Positions 38,201 through 49,949 of a stretch of DNA of 64,000 nt are shown here, in pieces (position 1 is the stretch's first letter; every line of letters starts with the position of its first letter). This DNA is from Earliella scabrosa. Its lineage: Eukaryota; Basidiomycota; Agaricomycetes; Polyporales; Polyporaceae. The stretch covers positions 744,001-808,000 of the forward strand of contig JABYQQ010000001.1 of the NCBI GenBank assembly GCA_022605405.1, read 5' to 3'. A model generated the notes under the pieces. It was not told where the DNA came from and searched no databases. It saw only the letters and a list, made by a program, of their open reading frames with translations. Both the position numbers and the translations under genes were made by a program.

Positions 38201-38987
38201 GGTTGAAGAGGGCGTCCAGCTGGAGGAGGATATCATGGCCCAAATTGCTGGTGATGTGAGTGTCCGTCTTCGAGTGGCAAGCTTGGATGGCTGACAAGAC
38301 ATTCGTTTAGGTGGTACACGCTCTCTGCTACCTCCAATCAAGAGGCATCGCTCACCGGGATGTTCGTTCGGACAACCTGTTGGTGAACGGAGAGGGCATC
38401 GTCAAGCTTGCTGACTTCTCGAACGCGGTGCAAGTATCGAAGCAGAACCCCATATGTAACGATCCTGCAGGTGTCATCTACTGGCAGGCACCTGAGATTC
38501 GAAGGTATGGATGAGAAGTCATGTGTCCGACTCAATGGCACTCACACTTCCATTCACGTCTACAGGGGAGCCTATAATGCGCTCAAAGTTGATGTGTGGT
38601 CACTGGGGGCGACTATCTGGGAGCTTGCGGAGACGGAGCCTCCGTTTAGCGACGTGACAGACCCACGGCAGCTGGGGACCGAACTGCCGCCCCTCCTTCA
38701 ACCCGAGGATTACTCACGATCTTTCCACGATTTCCTAAATCTATGCTCAAGACCTAGCGCGTCACGACCAGATCCTCACGAACTGCTGAGTGTACGTCCA
38801 ACCGACGATGATGGCTGCTATCGATGTGTTTGCTGACACAAGCTCGATGATCACCCAGACACCATTCATACGCAATCCCAGTGGGCGCCAGGCGATTGTT
38901 GACCTGCTTGCTGACTGTCGAGACATTGAAGAACGCTTGTCCCGGCGACAAAGCACCGATTCGACAGGGACGGTGTCACGGTCATAG
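35299..38987 (+). CDS. PAK/Ste20-family protein kinase with CRIB domain, atypical catalytic motifs
   Basis: Predicted effector kinase of Cdc42/Rac. Starts MATSSKQNSRFSSLKVF, followed by a Pro-rich stretch (PPPLPPKDPYY). The p21-binding CRIB domain is spread over three exons (about 35725-35960): ISLPWNFQ, HNIHVDEG, then FVGLPPTWSASLAEAGF. A long Ser/Pro-rich linker (residues about 220-680) has a run of poly-Pro repeats at about 36950-37070. The kinase domain begins near 37890: EGESGSVYAARV (Gly loop), YVAIKNI (ATP Lys), HRDVRSDN (catalytic loop, usual HRDIKSDN), ADFSNA at 38413-38421 (usual DFG), WQAPEI and DVWSLGATIWE. The last exon after an intron at about 38790-38858 ends TGTVSRS. All key Asp and Lys residues are retained, so activity is possible. 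Five introns. Confidence 0.88.
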
Positions 38988-39827
38988 CATGTCTTTATTT
39001 ACTCTATACCCGCATCTGGTTAATTATCCCCCTCATTGGCACGGACTTATTCGTTGTGTTTAGTGTAGTGCAATATGCTTTGCTGTGGCACGCTCTAGAT
39101 TGTGTGCGCTCCTCCCCCTTATCTAGGTCCATCTATGTCTGCTTTGCATCGGTACACACACTTCCATCCTCCTCTCTCGGGTACGCTCGGACGATGGTGA
39201 GACAATAGGAACGCACTCTACCCCAGGCTCATCTATAGTGGTCAACGTTCAACGTTCACAAGTCATTCCTCCATGGTACGTCTCCTTCTAAGTAAACGTG
39301 CATGGTCTCGATAGCTTCAAGATCGTGTCGGCGGGTAAGCTCGGTCTCATTTGAGAACCCACGTCTTGATCTGAAGTTTGTTTCCCACCGCCAGTCTCTT
39401 GTCGTTGTGAAGAATGGTATGGAGCTGAGAAATAGTGCCGTCGTTGTATCGTCGTCATCCAGGTACTTCCAGTCTAACACTGAGTTCAACGCTACAGAGG
39501 TTGCGGTACGTTGCTCCGAGACGGATGACCTGCCTGATCGTCCCGTGTCCATTCATGCCAACCGCAGTACCCTCGCTTCTGACAACGGAGGATCAATACG
39601 CCTGAAGGCGGTGTCCGTCACGGCGCTCGAACCACATATCATACCACAACTTCGAGTCTTCGCCACTAACTGAATGATGCGCGCCGCCAGTAGGTGCAAT
39701 GGAATCCTCAAGCACGCGCTGAAGATAACAATCTTCAGGAGCGCGATATAAATTTCAAGTCGTGCGTTAGGTAGACCGTGACACCCATACCATCTCCCCC
39801 GTCGTGCTCCCGCCACTCTGCAGTGTG
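38988..39827. promoter_or_regulatory. Intergenic region and P450 promoter
   Basis: About 840 bp. Overlapping ORFs at 39302-39673 (plus) and 39256-39552 (minus) both start with ATG but resemble nothing I know. An AACGTTCAAC motif lies at 39244-39253. Confidence 0.45.
39747..39752 (+). promoter_or_regulatory. TATA box of the P450 gene
   Basis: TATAAA ending 75 bp before the ATG at 39828; spacing matches the other TATA-containing genes in this window. Confidence 0.55.
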
Positions 39828-41882
39828 ATGGTTGTACTACAACTTTCCGAACATTGGCCATGGATTGGAATGAGCGTACTGGTTGCTCTCCTGGTGCAGG
39901 TCCGATTGCGAGCGCGAGCTCGACCGCTCCCTCCTGGTCCTACGCCGCTCCCCATTATAGGGAACGCACTGCACGTCCCTCGTAAGGATCTTGGTAGAGA
40001 GTTCGCGGAGTTGTCAAATATGTATGGTGCGTCGATTACACTTCTATCCGATCTCTAGTCAGGCTGACGGATGGGGCGGCGGGTAGGAGAGGTTGCTCAC
40101 ATCAGCGTACTCGGGCAGTCTATGATCGTCCTGGGGTCGTATCGTGCGGCGTGTGACCTCCTCGAGAAGCGTTCAGCAAATTACTCCGATAGACCGGAGT
40201 CTGTCATGGTTCGCCTGTGCGTCTTTCGCTGGTGGACAGCTTTCCCGCGTTAATGGCGGAGAAATCGATCGCAGGGCTGGCTTCAGCTGGATGTTCGCGG
40301 TGATGAACTACGGTGCAGACTGGCGTCAGCACCGGCGCGCATTTCATCAAGAGATGGACCTTGAGGTGATGGCAGAGTACGAGCACATTCAGCTTCAAGC
40401 TGAGCGCAATCTTCTGCGAAGCGTGCTGCGTTCACCTCAGAACATGAAGGACCATCTCATAACGTGCGTGTGTTGGTAGTGGCCGCATTCTGAGACTAAC
40501 CACCTCATGACAGTCTGTTTGCATCACTCATTTTGCGTATCGCATATGGGATAGAGCTTCATCACGCAGATGACAAGTACATCCCAATGCTCGAACGGAT
40601 GGCGGATAGAGGCCAAACGATCACAGTTCCCGGGCGTTTCGTCGTAGAGGTTATTCCATGGCTGCGATTCCTGCCCCAGTGGTTACCTGGAGCAGGGTTC
40701 AAGCGGTGGGCGGCGGAGGCCAAGCGTGACAACCTGCACACTGTGGAATACCTATTTAACACAGCCAAGGCTGCGATGGTCAGTCAGGACTCAACATGAC
40801 ACGACAACGCACTCACTATGATTGGCAGAATGACGGTAGAGACAAGGACTCGTTCGTCACTCGCCTATTGGAGGAATATGCCCCAGATACCGCGGAACGA
40901 AGGAAAGCCGAGGAAGTCTGCAAGGCGGTTGCCGCCGCTACATATTCCGGTAAATACTTCTTGCAGCTGTCCGATCTGCATGTACATCCTGCTAAAACCT
41001 TGCTCCCGTCCATAGCGGGTGCGCACACGGTTGTCATTCCCCCGTCTCTCCATGCTTTCTAATCGTGCGACTAACCACTCTACCGGTTGCAGACGAACGC
41101 AGCCATGCGGGCGTTCCTTGTGGCCATGGTCATGTTCCCAAACGTGCAATATAAAGCCCAAGCGGAACTGGACAAGGTCATTGGCAGGGGTCGTTTACCC
41201 GAACCGGGCGATCGGGAGTCGCTGCCATACACCAGCGCACTCGTGAAGGAGCTGCTGCGCTGGCATATTGTAACCCCCATTGGTGTGCCCCATAGAGCTG
41301 TCGCCGATGACGAGTACAAAGGCTACTTGATCCCCGCCGGGGCAACGATAGTGGCAAATGTTTGGTAGGCGTCTCCATCATCCTTGGTAGTATCATGACT
41401 ACTGACAGAGTCACGCCCAGGGCGATATCTCGAGATCCTGAGACTTACCCCGATCCAGAGAGCTTCATACCAGAGCGATTCCTGAACGCGGAGGGTAATA
41501 TGGATGTCGAAGGCAAAGACCCTACTCAGTTTGTGTTCGGCTTTGGACGCAGGTTCGTCCTCGTACGGATACCTCTAGGCTGCTGATTGATGAGCCGTTG
41601 AACACATAGGATATGTCCTGGTCGGCAGTTCGCCGAAGCCTCGCTCTTCTTGACTTGTGCGTCACTTCTCTGGGCATTCAGCATTGGTCCTCCAGTCGAC
41701 GAACACGGCAACCCCATCCCGGTTAAGGCCAAGGTTGCCACCCATCTTGTAGTGGCGTGAGTCTGGAATCTACATACCGCACGACCTTCCGAACTGAACG
41801 CAAGTGTAGAACTGTGGATATGCCCCAGCTGATCCTAAAACCCAGATTCGCGGAGGTCGAGCAACTTGTTGAGAACAACTGA
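39828..41882 (+). CDS. Cytochrome P450 monooxygenase
   Basis: Membrane-anchored haem monooxygenase. N-terminal anchor MVVLQLSEHWPWIGMSVLVA, then the Pro-rich hinge LPPGPTPLPIIGN. Conserved elements in order: C-helix WRQHRR, I-helix AGAHTTN (consensus has Asp or Glu where this has His), K-helix ExxR as KELLRW, PERF motif FIPERFL, and haem loop FGFGRR joined across an intron to ICPGRQFAE (axial Cys). Around 40210-40275 an intron joins SVMVRL to AGFSWMFAVMNYG. The I-helix sits on a 14-nt exon (41016-41029). The C-terminal exon, entered by the acceptor TGTAG near 41806, ends LVENN. Overall it resembles the large basidiomycete CYP clans; substrate unknown. Length about 510 residues, normal. About eight introns. 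Confidence 0.88.
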
Positions 41883-42068
41883 GGGCGAACTGCTGAGTCT
41901 CAGACAGTACTACGTCACCCTACAGTGGCATCTTCGGACAGCAAAGTGAGCACACTGGTTGTACACCGTGACATGGGATTGAAAAACTATTATATGCATA
42001 GCGTATATATTTCGCACCTGCTACACTACTGTAGGACGGACAAAGGCAGATGAACGGCGGGCAGAAGC

Positions 42069-43983
<1,915 letters not shown>

Positions 43984-44734
43984 GGCGAATGGAGGAGGAG
44001 GAAGAGGAGGAGGAAGAACGAGTTTGAGTGAGCTCAGTCGGACGCTGCCCCGATGACACGAGAGTCCTCGGCGCTTGCGCTTGCGTCTCGGAGCTCCTTC
44101 CGACTTGGACCGTACTCCGGAGAACGCCGAGCTATGTCCAAACCCTCCTCTTGGTCCAACTTCAACTTGTTGAAAGTTGACTTAATTCTGCAGCCCTGAC
44201 CCGGCGACAGCCCAAGGTCGAGCACTGCGCAACCGACGACAGCAAGCGCGGAGCAGCAGGTAGATGCTACTGACCATCGACTCGGAAGCTGGTCGCTGGT
44301 CGCCTTAGAACCTAACTGTCCTAGGACTTAGGGCTGTATGCAGTGACTAGTGTCAGTTGCTCCTACGTGCTTGCCTTGACCTTCCCTCCGATTAATCACC
44401 AACGGAATACAAACTTTAGGATCTGTCTCTAAGTCGATGTACGACAAGGTGAGGCAAGTAAGTCGATGATACGCGCTCAGGTGAAAGCCCACCATCCCCT
44501 GCTATAGACGGGTGGATACTTAGTCGACAGCTCACCACTACATCATACCACCACGATGTCCAGGAAAGATCAGAATGTCACACATGGATTACGCATCTTC
44601 GCACAGCGATATTGCTGTTCATACAAGAGCATCGTCCCGTTGGGCGTATTTTACTGGTACACGCACAAAGTGTGCGAAATCGAGAATGCGAGGAGTTGAT
44701 GATGACAGAGAAACAGTGAGCACGCCACCTAGAA
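43984..44734. other. Intergenic region, no gene seen
   Basis: About 750 bp upstream of LPD1 and downstream of SMD1 (both minus strand). No supported ORF and no recognised repeat. Confidence 0.5.
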
Positions 44735-45206
44735 TCAGAACCCTCGTCCGCGACCCCGTCCCCGTCCACGACCCCTCGCACGATCGCCCCGACCGCGTCC
44801 CCGACCGCGCGCCTCGTCCTTCTTCTTGTTCTTAGGTTTTGGTGCGTCGTCAACGAGCAGGGTGTCGAGGGGGAGGGCATCCGGGAGAACGAAGTAGCGG
44901 ATGTTGTTGCCGCGGATGGAAAGGCTGTCGAGCGATGTAGGCTCCCGGTTGCGTGCCGTCATCTTGACGGTTTTGAGATGGGTGTTCATCTGCATGTCCA
45001 CACCTGCCAGAATCTCACTTGAGGGTGATAACAAGGGAGTAGACGGGTCTTGGTCGCACCTGTGATAGTCCCATGGATCACAGAGCCATTCTTTAGCTCG
45101 ACGGTAACCGTCTCATTGTTGAGTTTCATCAAGAATCTAAACATAAGACTGTTAAAAGAGTGCAAATCTGCATAGATAACGGAATGACCCACCGTACAAG
45201 CTTCAT
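44735..45206 (-). CDS. SMD1: Small nuclear ribonucleoprotein Sm D1
   Basis: Core Sm-ring subunit of spliceosomal U1, U2, U4 and U5 snRNPs. The first coding exon is only 14 nt (MKLVR), joined to [20 protein letters not shown], which is Sm motif 1, then HGTITG. A second intron is followed by [15 protein letters not shown] and the Sm motif 2 [13 protein letters not shown]. The C-terminus is the characteristic RG-rich tail ([16 protein letters not shown]), a known target of arginine methylation and SMN-type binding in this family. About 120 residues, normal size. It is head-to-head with the basic nuclear protein gene across 242 bp. Confidence 0.95.
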
Positions 45207-45448
45207 GGTGGAGATGGGACGCGCAGGGAGCCTTACAGGCGAAGGTTTGTACGTGATGAACAGAGGACGCGAGGCTCAACGCGTGCATCGGCATTCGCCG
45301 GATCTCCGATTAGACGTTTAAACCCCGCCGCGGAAGACAGACGCGGTCTCGTGACGTCTTGGGTTGTCCTGAACTCAGCGTCGACGCTGTCCGCGGTCCG
45401 CTGCTCGTCGTCGCGCCCGTCGCCGCCATCGTTCATGACTCGTTATCC
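45207..45448. promoter_or_regulatory. Bidirectional promoter, SMD1 / basic nuclear protein
   Basis: A 242-bp gap between divergent ATGs. No TATA box seen; compact sharing of one promoter is inferred from geometry alone. Confidence 0.45.
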
Positions 45449-47583
45449 ATGTCTCTCCCTGGGGGCACCGTTGAAGCTAGCAGGGCCAAGCGTATTGAGC
45501 GCCAGCAAGCCCGCTACAGAGACCGTGGAGGGTACGCTCCTCTCCTGCAGTCTCCGTGCTCTCTCTGACCTTCGTCAAGCATCTTCAAGCCCGCGGAGCA
45601 CAACCCCCTTCTTGACCTCCTACTTGCGCGCGGAGTGAATGGGGAATCCCCCTCTCGCGCGACCTCCCTGCGTCGATCTCGTAGCCGTTCCACATCCCCC
45701 ATCCGCCCACGTCCTCAACAGTCCGTCCCTGAGGCATCCAAGAGCTCTGGATCAGTCGCTCCTCTGAAGAAGCAGATCAAGCGTAGAAAGTCTCAGGCTG
45801 TTGGCAGGAAGGGCAAGGAAGCGGGGATTGATGTTGTGGGTGAAGAGGCCCCAGCCGCAGGTCGGTCTGTCACTGCATATATCTACCCTCGTGTCGCTAT
45901 ATGTGCGGTAGTAGGGCCATCCAAGCCGAAGGAAAGTGACACAAGCAAGAAGGCGAAGGCCGCTAGGACACAAGTTCAATCAGGTGCGTGGTATCTACAC
46001 TTGGCTCTGGAACAAACCCAGCTTAACCATCCACTCAATTCAGAACCCCCTGCGAAAGGTACGCATGTCCTAGTGTCCATCAAACATTTCCCCCGACTTC
46101 ATATGCTGCATTATTAGATGTCGCGTCTAAGCCGAAACGTCCTGCTAAACGGAAATCTCCCGATCCCGACCCGGATCCAGCTGTGGTCCATGACCCCAGC
46201 GACGACGAGCCTCTTGTTCCCAAGTCTCGAAAGAGAGCTAAGACAAAGGCCTCAGCTGCAACCTCTTCCAGGTCCAAGGCGGATTCTAAGAAGCCTGCTC
46301 CAGTGGAGGAAGAAGAGGCCGACGACAAACGTCCTTCCAAGCCACGGCGTTCGTTTGACATTCTTCGTATCCCCGTCCTCTGGGTTCTAATCTAGGTTGC
46401 ACAGGTACCACGAAGAAGATCGCGAAGCAAGAACCAGAGCCAGCAGGGAAATCTGACGACGAACCCCCCGAACCACCACCTAAGACGAAGCGAGCTGCGA
46501 GGACCAAGCGCAAGGCCGATCATACTGACTTGGACGAGCCGGAACCTCCACGAGCAAGCAGGTCTGCGAAAAGCACACAGAAAGTCGCGGAACCCTCTGC
46601 AACCAGAGGGGATGACGAAGGTCAGTTGGCCGACCTATCCAACTGCTGCATGGTCTGAACCTCTGTGAATCTCTCGTACAGAACCTCACGCTCCACGCAA
46701 CGGTACGAGACGGAGGAAGGCTGCTGAAGCCCCTGCTCCAAAGCCCAAAGCCGCCAAGCCCGCTGTTGCCAAGGTTCGAATAGAATCAGACTCGGAAGAC
46801 GATACACCTCTTGCTGCCCTACGCCAGCCACTCGGTCGCAGAGATCCCCCTATCGCGAGACCGAAGGAGCCTCCACAACAGAATAAAGGCCATTCGAAGC
46901 AGCGACATGACTTAGAGGAAGACGTACATATCAGAGACAAGTCTCCCTCACCGCCGCCTCCGTCTACGCGGCCGCAGAGTCCGCCTCCACCTGCCAAGCC
47001 GGCGAAATCTGCACGCAAACGTGTCGCCGAGGCTCAACCTGCCACAAAGACGGAGAACGATTCTGGGGACACTCCTCATATATTGCCCAAGGAATCCTCA
47101 GAACGAAAGAAGCCTGGTCGTAAACGCGTCACCGCGGATGATGAACCTGCCGTGGCCGAACGACAGCCTGCTCGTGAGGAGGAAGGGGACGATGACCCTC
47201 CCGAAGAACAGCCCAACCGCAAGAAGCGTCGACCGCCTGAGGAGGAGCAGATTGAACCACCTCGCAAATTGTCGCGCAAGGACGTTGCTGAGCAAACCGA
47301 GAAGCAGGGCGGGGCCGGGGAGCGGAAAGTCTCGCGCACCAAGGCACCGTATGTATCCCTTGAATTGCTACGCGTCACGGTGGCTGATATTCAGGTTCAG
47401 ACCGGTACCCATGCCAGGGGGAGTGAAACTCAAGCCCAAGCCTCGCGTAAGTCGCAGTTGCAGCCTATGTAAAGTGTCAGGCTTGTATGCTGACTGACGT
47501 CAACGTAGCCCAGGATGTCGATGTTCCAACCACCTGCAGCAGACGAGGACAGCGACAGAGATCCCATAGATTTCCTCTCATGA
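45449..47583 (+). CDS. Unidentified basic, low-complexity nuclear protein
   Basis: I do not recognise this protein. Starts MSLPGGTVEASRAKRIERQQ, an Arg-rich helix, then IFKPAEHNPLLDLLLARGVN, which looks like a short conserved motif. The middle is a long Lys/Arg/Pro/Glu-rich region with several probable bipartite nuclear-localisation signals (KKQIKRRK, KSRKRAKTK, RKKRRP) and Ser/Asp acidic sites of casein-kinase type (ESDSEDD, DPSDDE). The end reads PMPGGVKLKPKPRPRMSMF, then an acidic patch and DPIDFLS. I joined about eight exons, including a 15-nt exon (46044-46058). Both termini look constrained while the middle is disordered, as in chromatin or centromere scaffold proteins; that function is a guess. 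Confidence 0.7.
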
Positions 47584-47780
47584 GAGCCGACGGACACAGA
47601 CACATACCAGACACCCATACCCTTGCATGCATCGAGAACACTGCACGTGTAGCATATTGTACTGTCCTCCCACACACTAATGTTGTTCCTGGTGAGAGAC
47701 GAACTTGCGATCGTCGTGGAGTGGGTCTCTGCCCAGCGAAAGATGACAGCAAGCAATGGTGGATTATACTGCAGTGCAAT

Positions 47781-48379
47781 CTACAGGGCTTTGGGATTGA
47801 GGATCCCGGTCGCTGCAGGCAGAACGGCGTCCTCGTCCCTCCCTGGAACATCACAACGAATATTTGAGCAATGAGGCGGGCAGCGCAGGGAGCAGTCAGA
47901 GCAAACGTACCTTCATAGAACTTCTGCAAGAAGGTGCGTGGGGGCCGACCCTTAGGCTGGAGGAGGATACCCATGATGTGGTCGAGCTGCTTCCAGCAGT
48001 TCATCGTCTCCTGGTACTCCTGGCGGCCCTTCTGGACGAGGACGTCGATGACACGGGTGTCGGTCACGTAGCGGTTCTGTTCAAAGTGCTGGCGGATGCA
48101 GTGCCGGACGAAGGCGGGAGAGACATTGAGGGCGTAGAGCGAGACGATCTCGGGGGCCTGTGTAGGTAGAATGCGGGGTTGTCGCGGAGCATGTTATCGA
48201 AGAAAACAAGACATATGGATGGAACGGTGTTAGTTTCCGGCTTGAGTGGACTGTGAGGACGGAAGTGAACGCACGCCGCGGTACCAGTCGCGGTAGAGCT
48301 TGAGGACGTTTCGGCGGGCCTGCTCGGGGCTGGTCGTGATTTGCGCTGCGCGCGCGAGGCGGGCGGGAATAGTCGTCAT
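47781..48379 (-). CDS. Complex I accessory subunit NDUFA6 (LYR protein)
   Basis: Peripheral-arm subunit of mitochondrial NADH:ubiquinone oxidoreductase that binds acyl carrier protein. Exon 1 begins MTTIPARLARAAQ and contains the LYR motif in VLKLYRDWYRG. The next exon continues APEIVSLYALNVSPAF, then RVIDVLVQKGRQEYQETMN and DHIMGILLQPKGRPPRTFL. The last exon, joined G/GG at the acceptor TTCCAG, ends TGILNPKAL at 47781. About 130 residues, normal for the family. It is head-to-head with PDAP1 (263 bp) and convergent with the basic nuclear protein (197 bp between stops). Confidence 0.92.
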
Positions 48380-48642
48380 CTGGGCAACAAACACCCGCCG
48401 TCTAGCGTCGGTCGAGGTGAGGAGAGAAACGGATGCGTGGAGGACGAGGTTCAGGCGGTCGGCGACGAGCGTGAGGCCGCCAACGCTGAACGTTGAACGC
48501 CGGCGCACGTGACGCATACTCGACTCGATTGAGGCGTCCTCGGAGTCGGAAACGTGAGGCCACTGATCTCTTCCATCGCTCGTCCATCGACCATCCGCTC
48601 CCTCGCTCAGACTACCAACACAGCTGCACTCAACACTCGACA
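48380..48642. promoter_or_regulatory. Bidirectional promoter, NDUFA6 / PDAP1
   Basis: A 263-bp gap between divergent ATGs. It holds the motif GCTGAACGTTGAACGC at about 48485-48500, a copy of the AACGTTGAAC word found upstream of the PAK-like kinase. Confidence 0.5.
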
Positions 48643-49692
48643 ATGGCGCGCGGCACGTTCAAGCAGAAACGCGGCGGAGGCAGGAAGTGCGTGCTCGTTT
48701 GTAGCCCGATCTATCCATGATCTTACTGACATCAATATTCGCGATCGCTGCAGCTTCAGGTATGTCGGAGGCTCGGATGGATGGTCGAACACGGCTGACG
48801 GTGCTCTTCATACAGCAAGAATCTTGTCCTCGATGAGAACGGCACCGCCGTAGCTACCGACCGATGGTCCGTCTACACCTGGGTTAATCTCCCGTTGCTT
48901 GACTAACCGCGCCCTCCTCATTGGCTGATCCCTACGCCCTCCCTCTCTTGGATCCGCCACAACGCAGGGCTGCACGCAACCGCAAGGAGGACGAGGACGA
49001 CTCGGACGAAGAAGAGGAAGAGGAGGAGGAAGAGGAAGAGAGCGAAGAGGAGGAGCCTGCCGCCTCGTCCGCTGCCCCCACCCAGGAACTCAGCCGTGAG
49101 GAGCGTCGCGAGCTGGCCAAGAAGAAGAAGGCCGCTGCCGCCGCGCGAGCGAATGGCGCGAACGGCGAGGGGGACGAGGAGGAGGAAGACGACGATCCGC
49201 TGCTGACGAACCCGAACCGCGCTGCGGGCAAGCGGCTGGCCATCGCGGACTTGGGCGCGCCGAGGGAGCTCACGCGGAGGGAGAGGTGCGTTATCCTGTT
49301 TTGCTATTGCTTGCGGTGCTGCATGGTTAAACTGGCAACTATAGGGAGCAGAAGGAGAAGAAGGAGGCTCAAGAGAGGTACTGGAAGGTGAGCCCTCGGG
49401 TCGTTTAGGTTATCCGCCTCTTGACACTAACCGCCACTTGTGTGTATGCAGCTGCACGCCCAGGGCAAGACGGACCAGGCCAAGTCGGACCTCGCACGTC
49501 TCGCGAAGATCAGGGCCGAGCGCGAGGCTGCTCAGGCGAAGCGCAAGGCCGAGGCCGAGAGTATGTTTTTTCTTCTGCCGGCTCGCACACCGTTTCGTCT
49601 TGCTCACCAGGCTCCCATCCAACACAGCGAAGGCAGCGGAGATCGAGGCGAAGCGCAAGGCGGAACAGGCCGCCAGGTCCAAGCGTTCGTGA
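48643..49692 (+). CDS. PDAP1 family protein (28 kDa heat- and acid-stable phosphoprotein)
   Basis: Small, highly charged cytosolic protein, known in animals as a casein-kinase substrate that binds PDGF; its fungal role is unclear. Exon 1 encodes MARGTFKQKRGGGR, followed by a 6-nt exon (48754-48759, Phe-Ser), then NLVLDENGTAVATDRW and an acidic run of about 25 Asp/Glu at 48984-49065. Family signatures: NPNRAAGKRLAIADLGAPRE, LTRRE joined to REQKEKKEAQERYWK, and LHAQGKTDQAKSDLARLAKI, which match the PDAP1 core. It ends in a Lys/Arg/Ala helix. The acceptor AACGCAG near 48964 joins DRW to AARNRKED. Six exons. Confidence 0.9.
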
Positions 49693-49949
49693 AGGTTGCA
49701 TTCACCAGATGGGGCGCGCAAGGTGCCTGCTGTATCCCTCCGCTAGCTTGTTGTACCACTAGACCGTCCTTGTGTATCATGTACCGCCACAGTGTATGTT
49801 CAGTGCTGTACCAATGCGAGTCGCATTCATTCCGCACCCATTCCCAAACACCAAGCACTTGTGTCCGCTAGAGCATAGCATGGAAAGTGCGATGGGCAAC
49901 AACAGGAAAATTCCCGTGTTCTAGTCATGCTGGTCTACAGGTGTCATAG

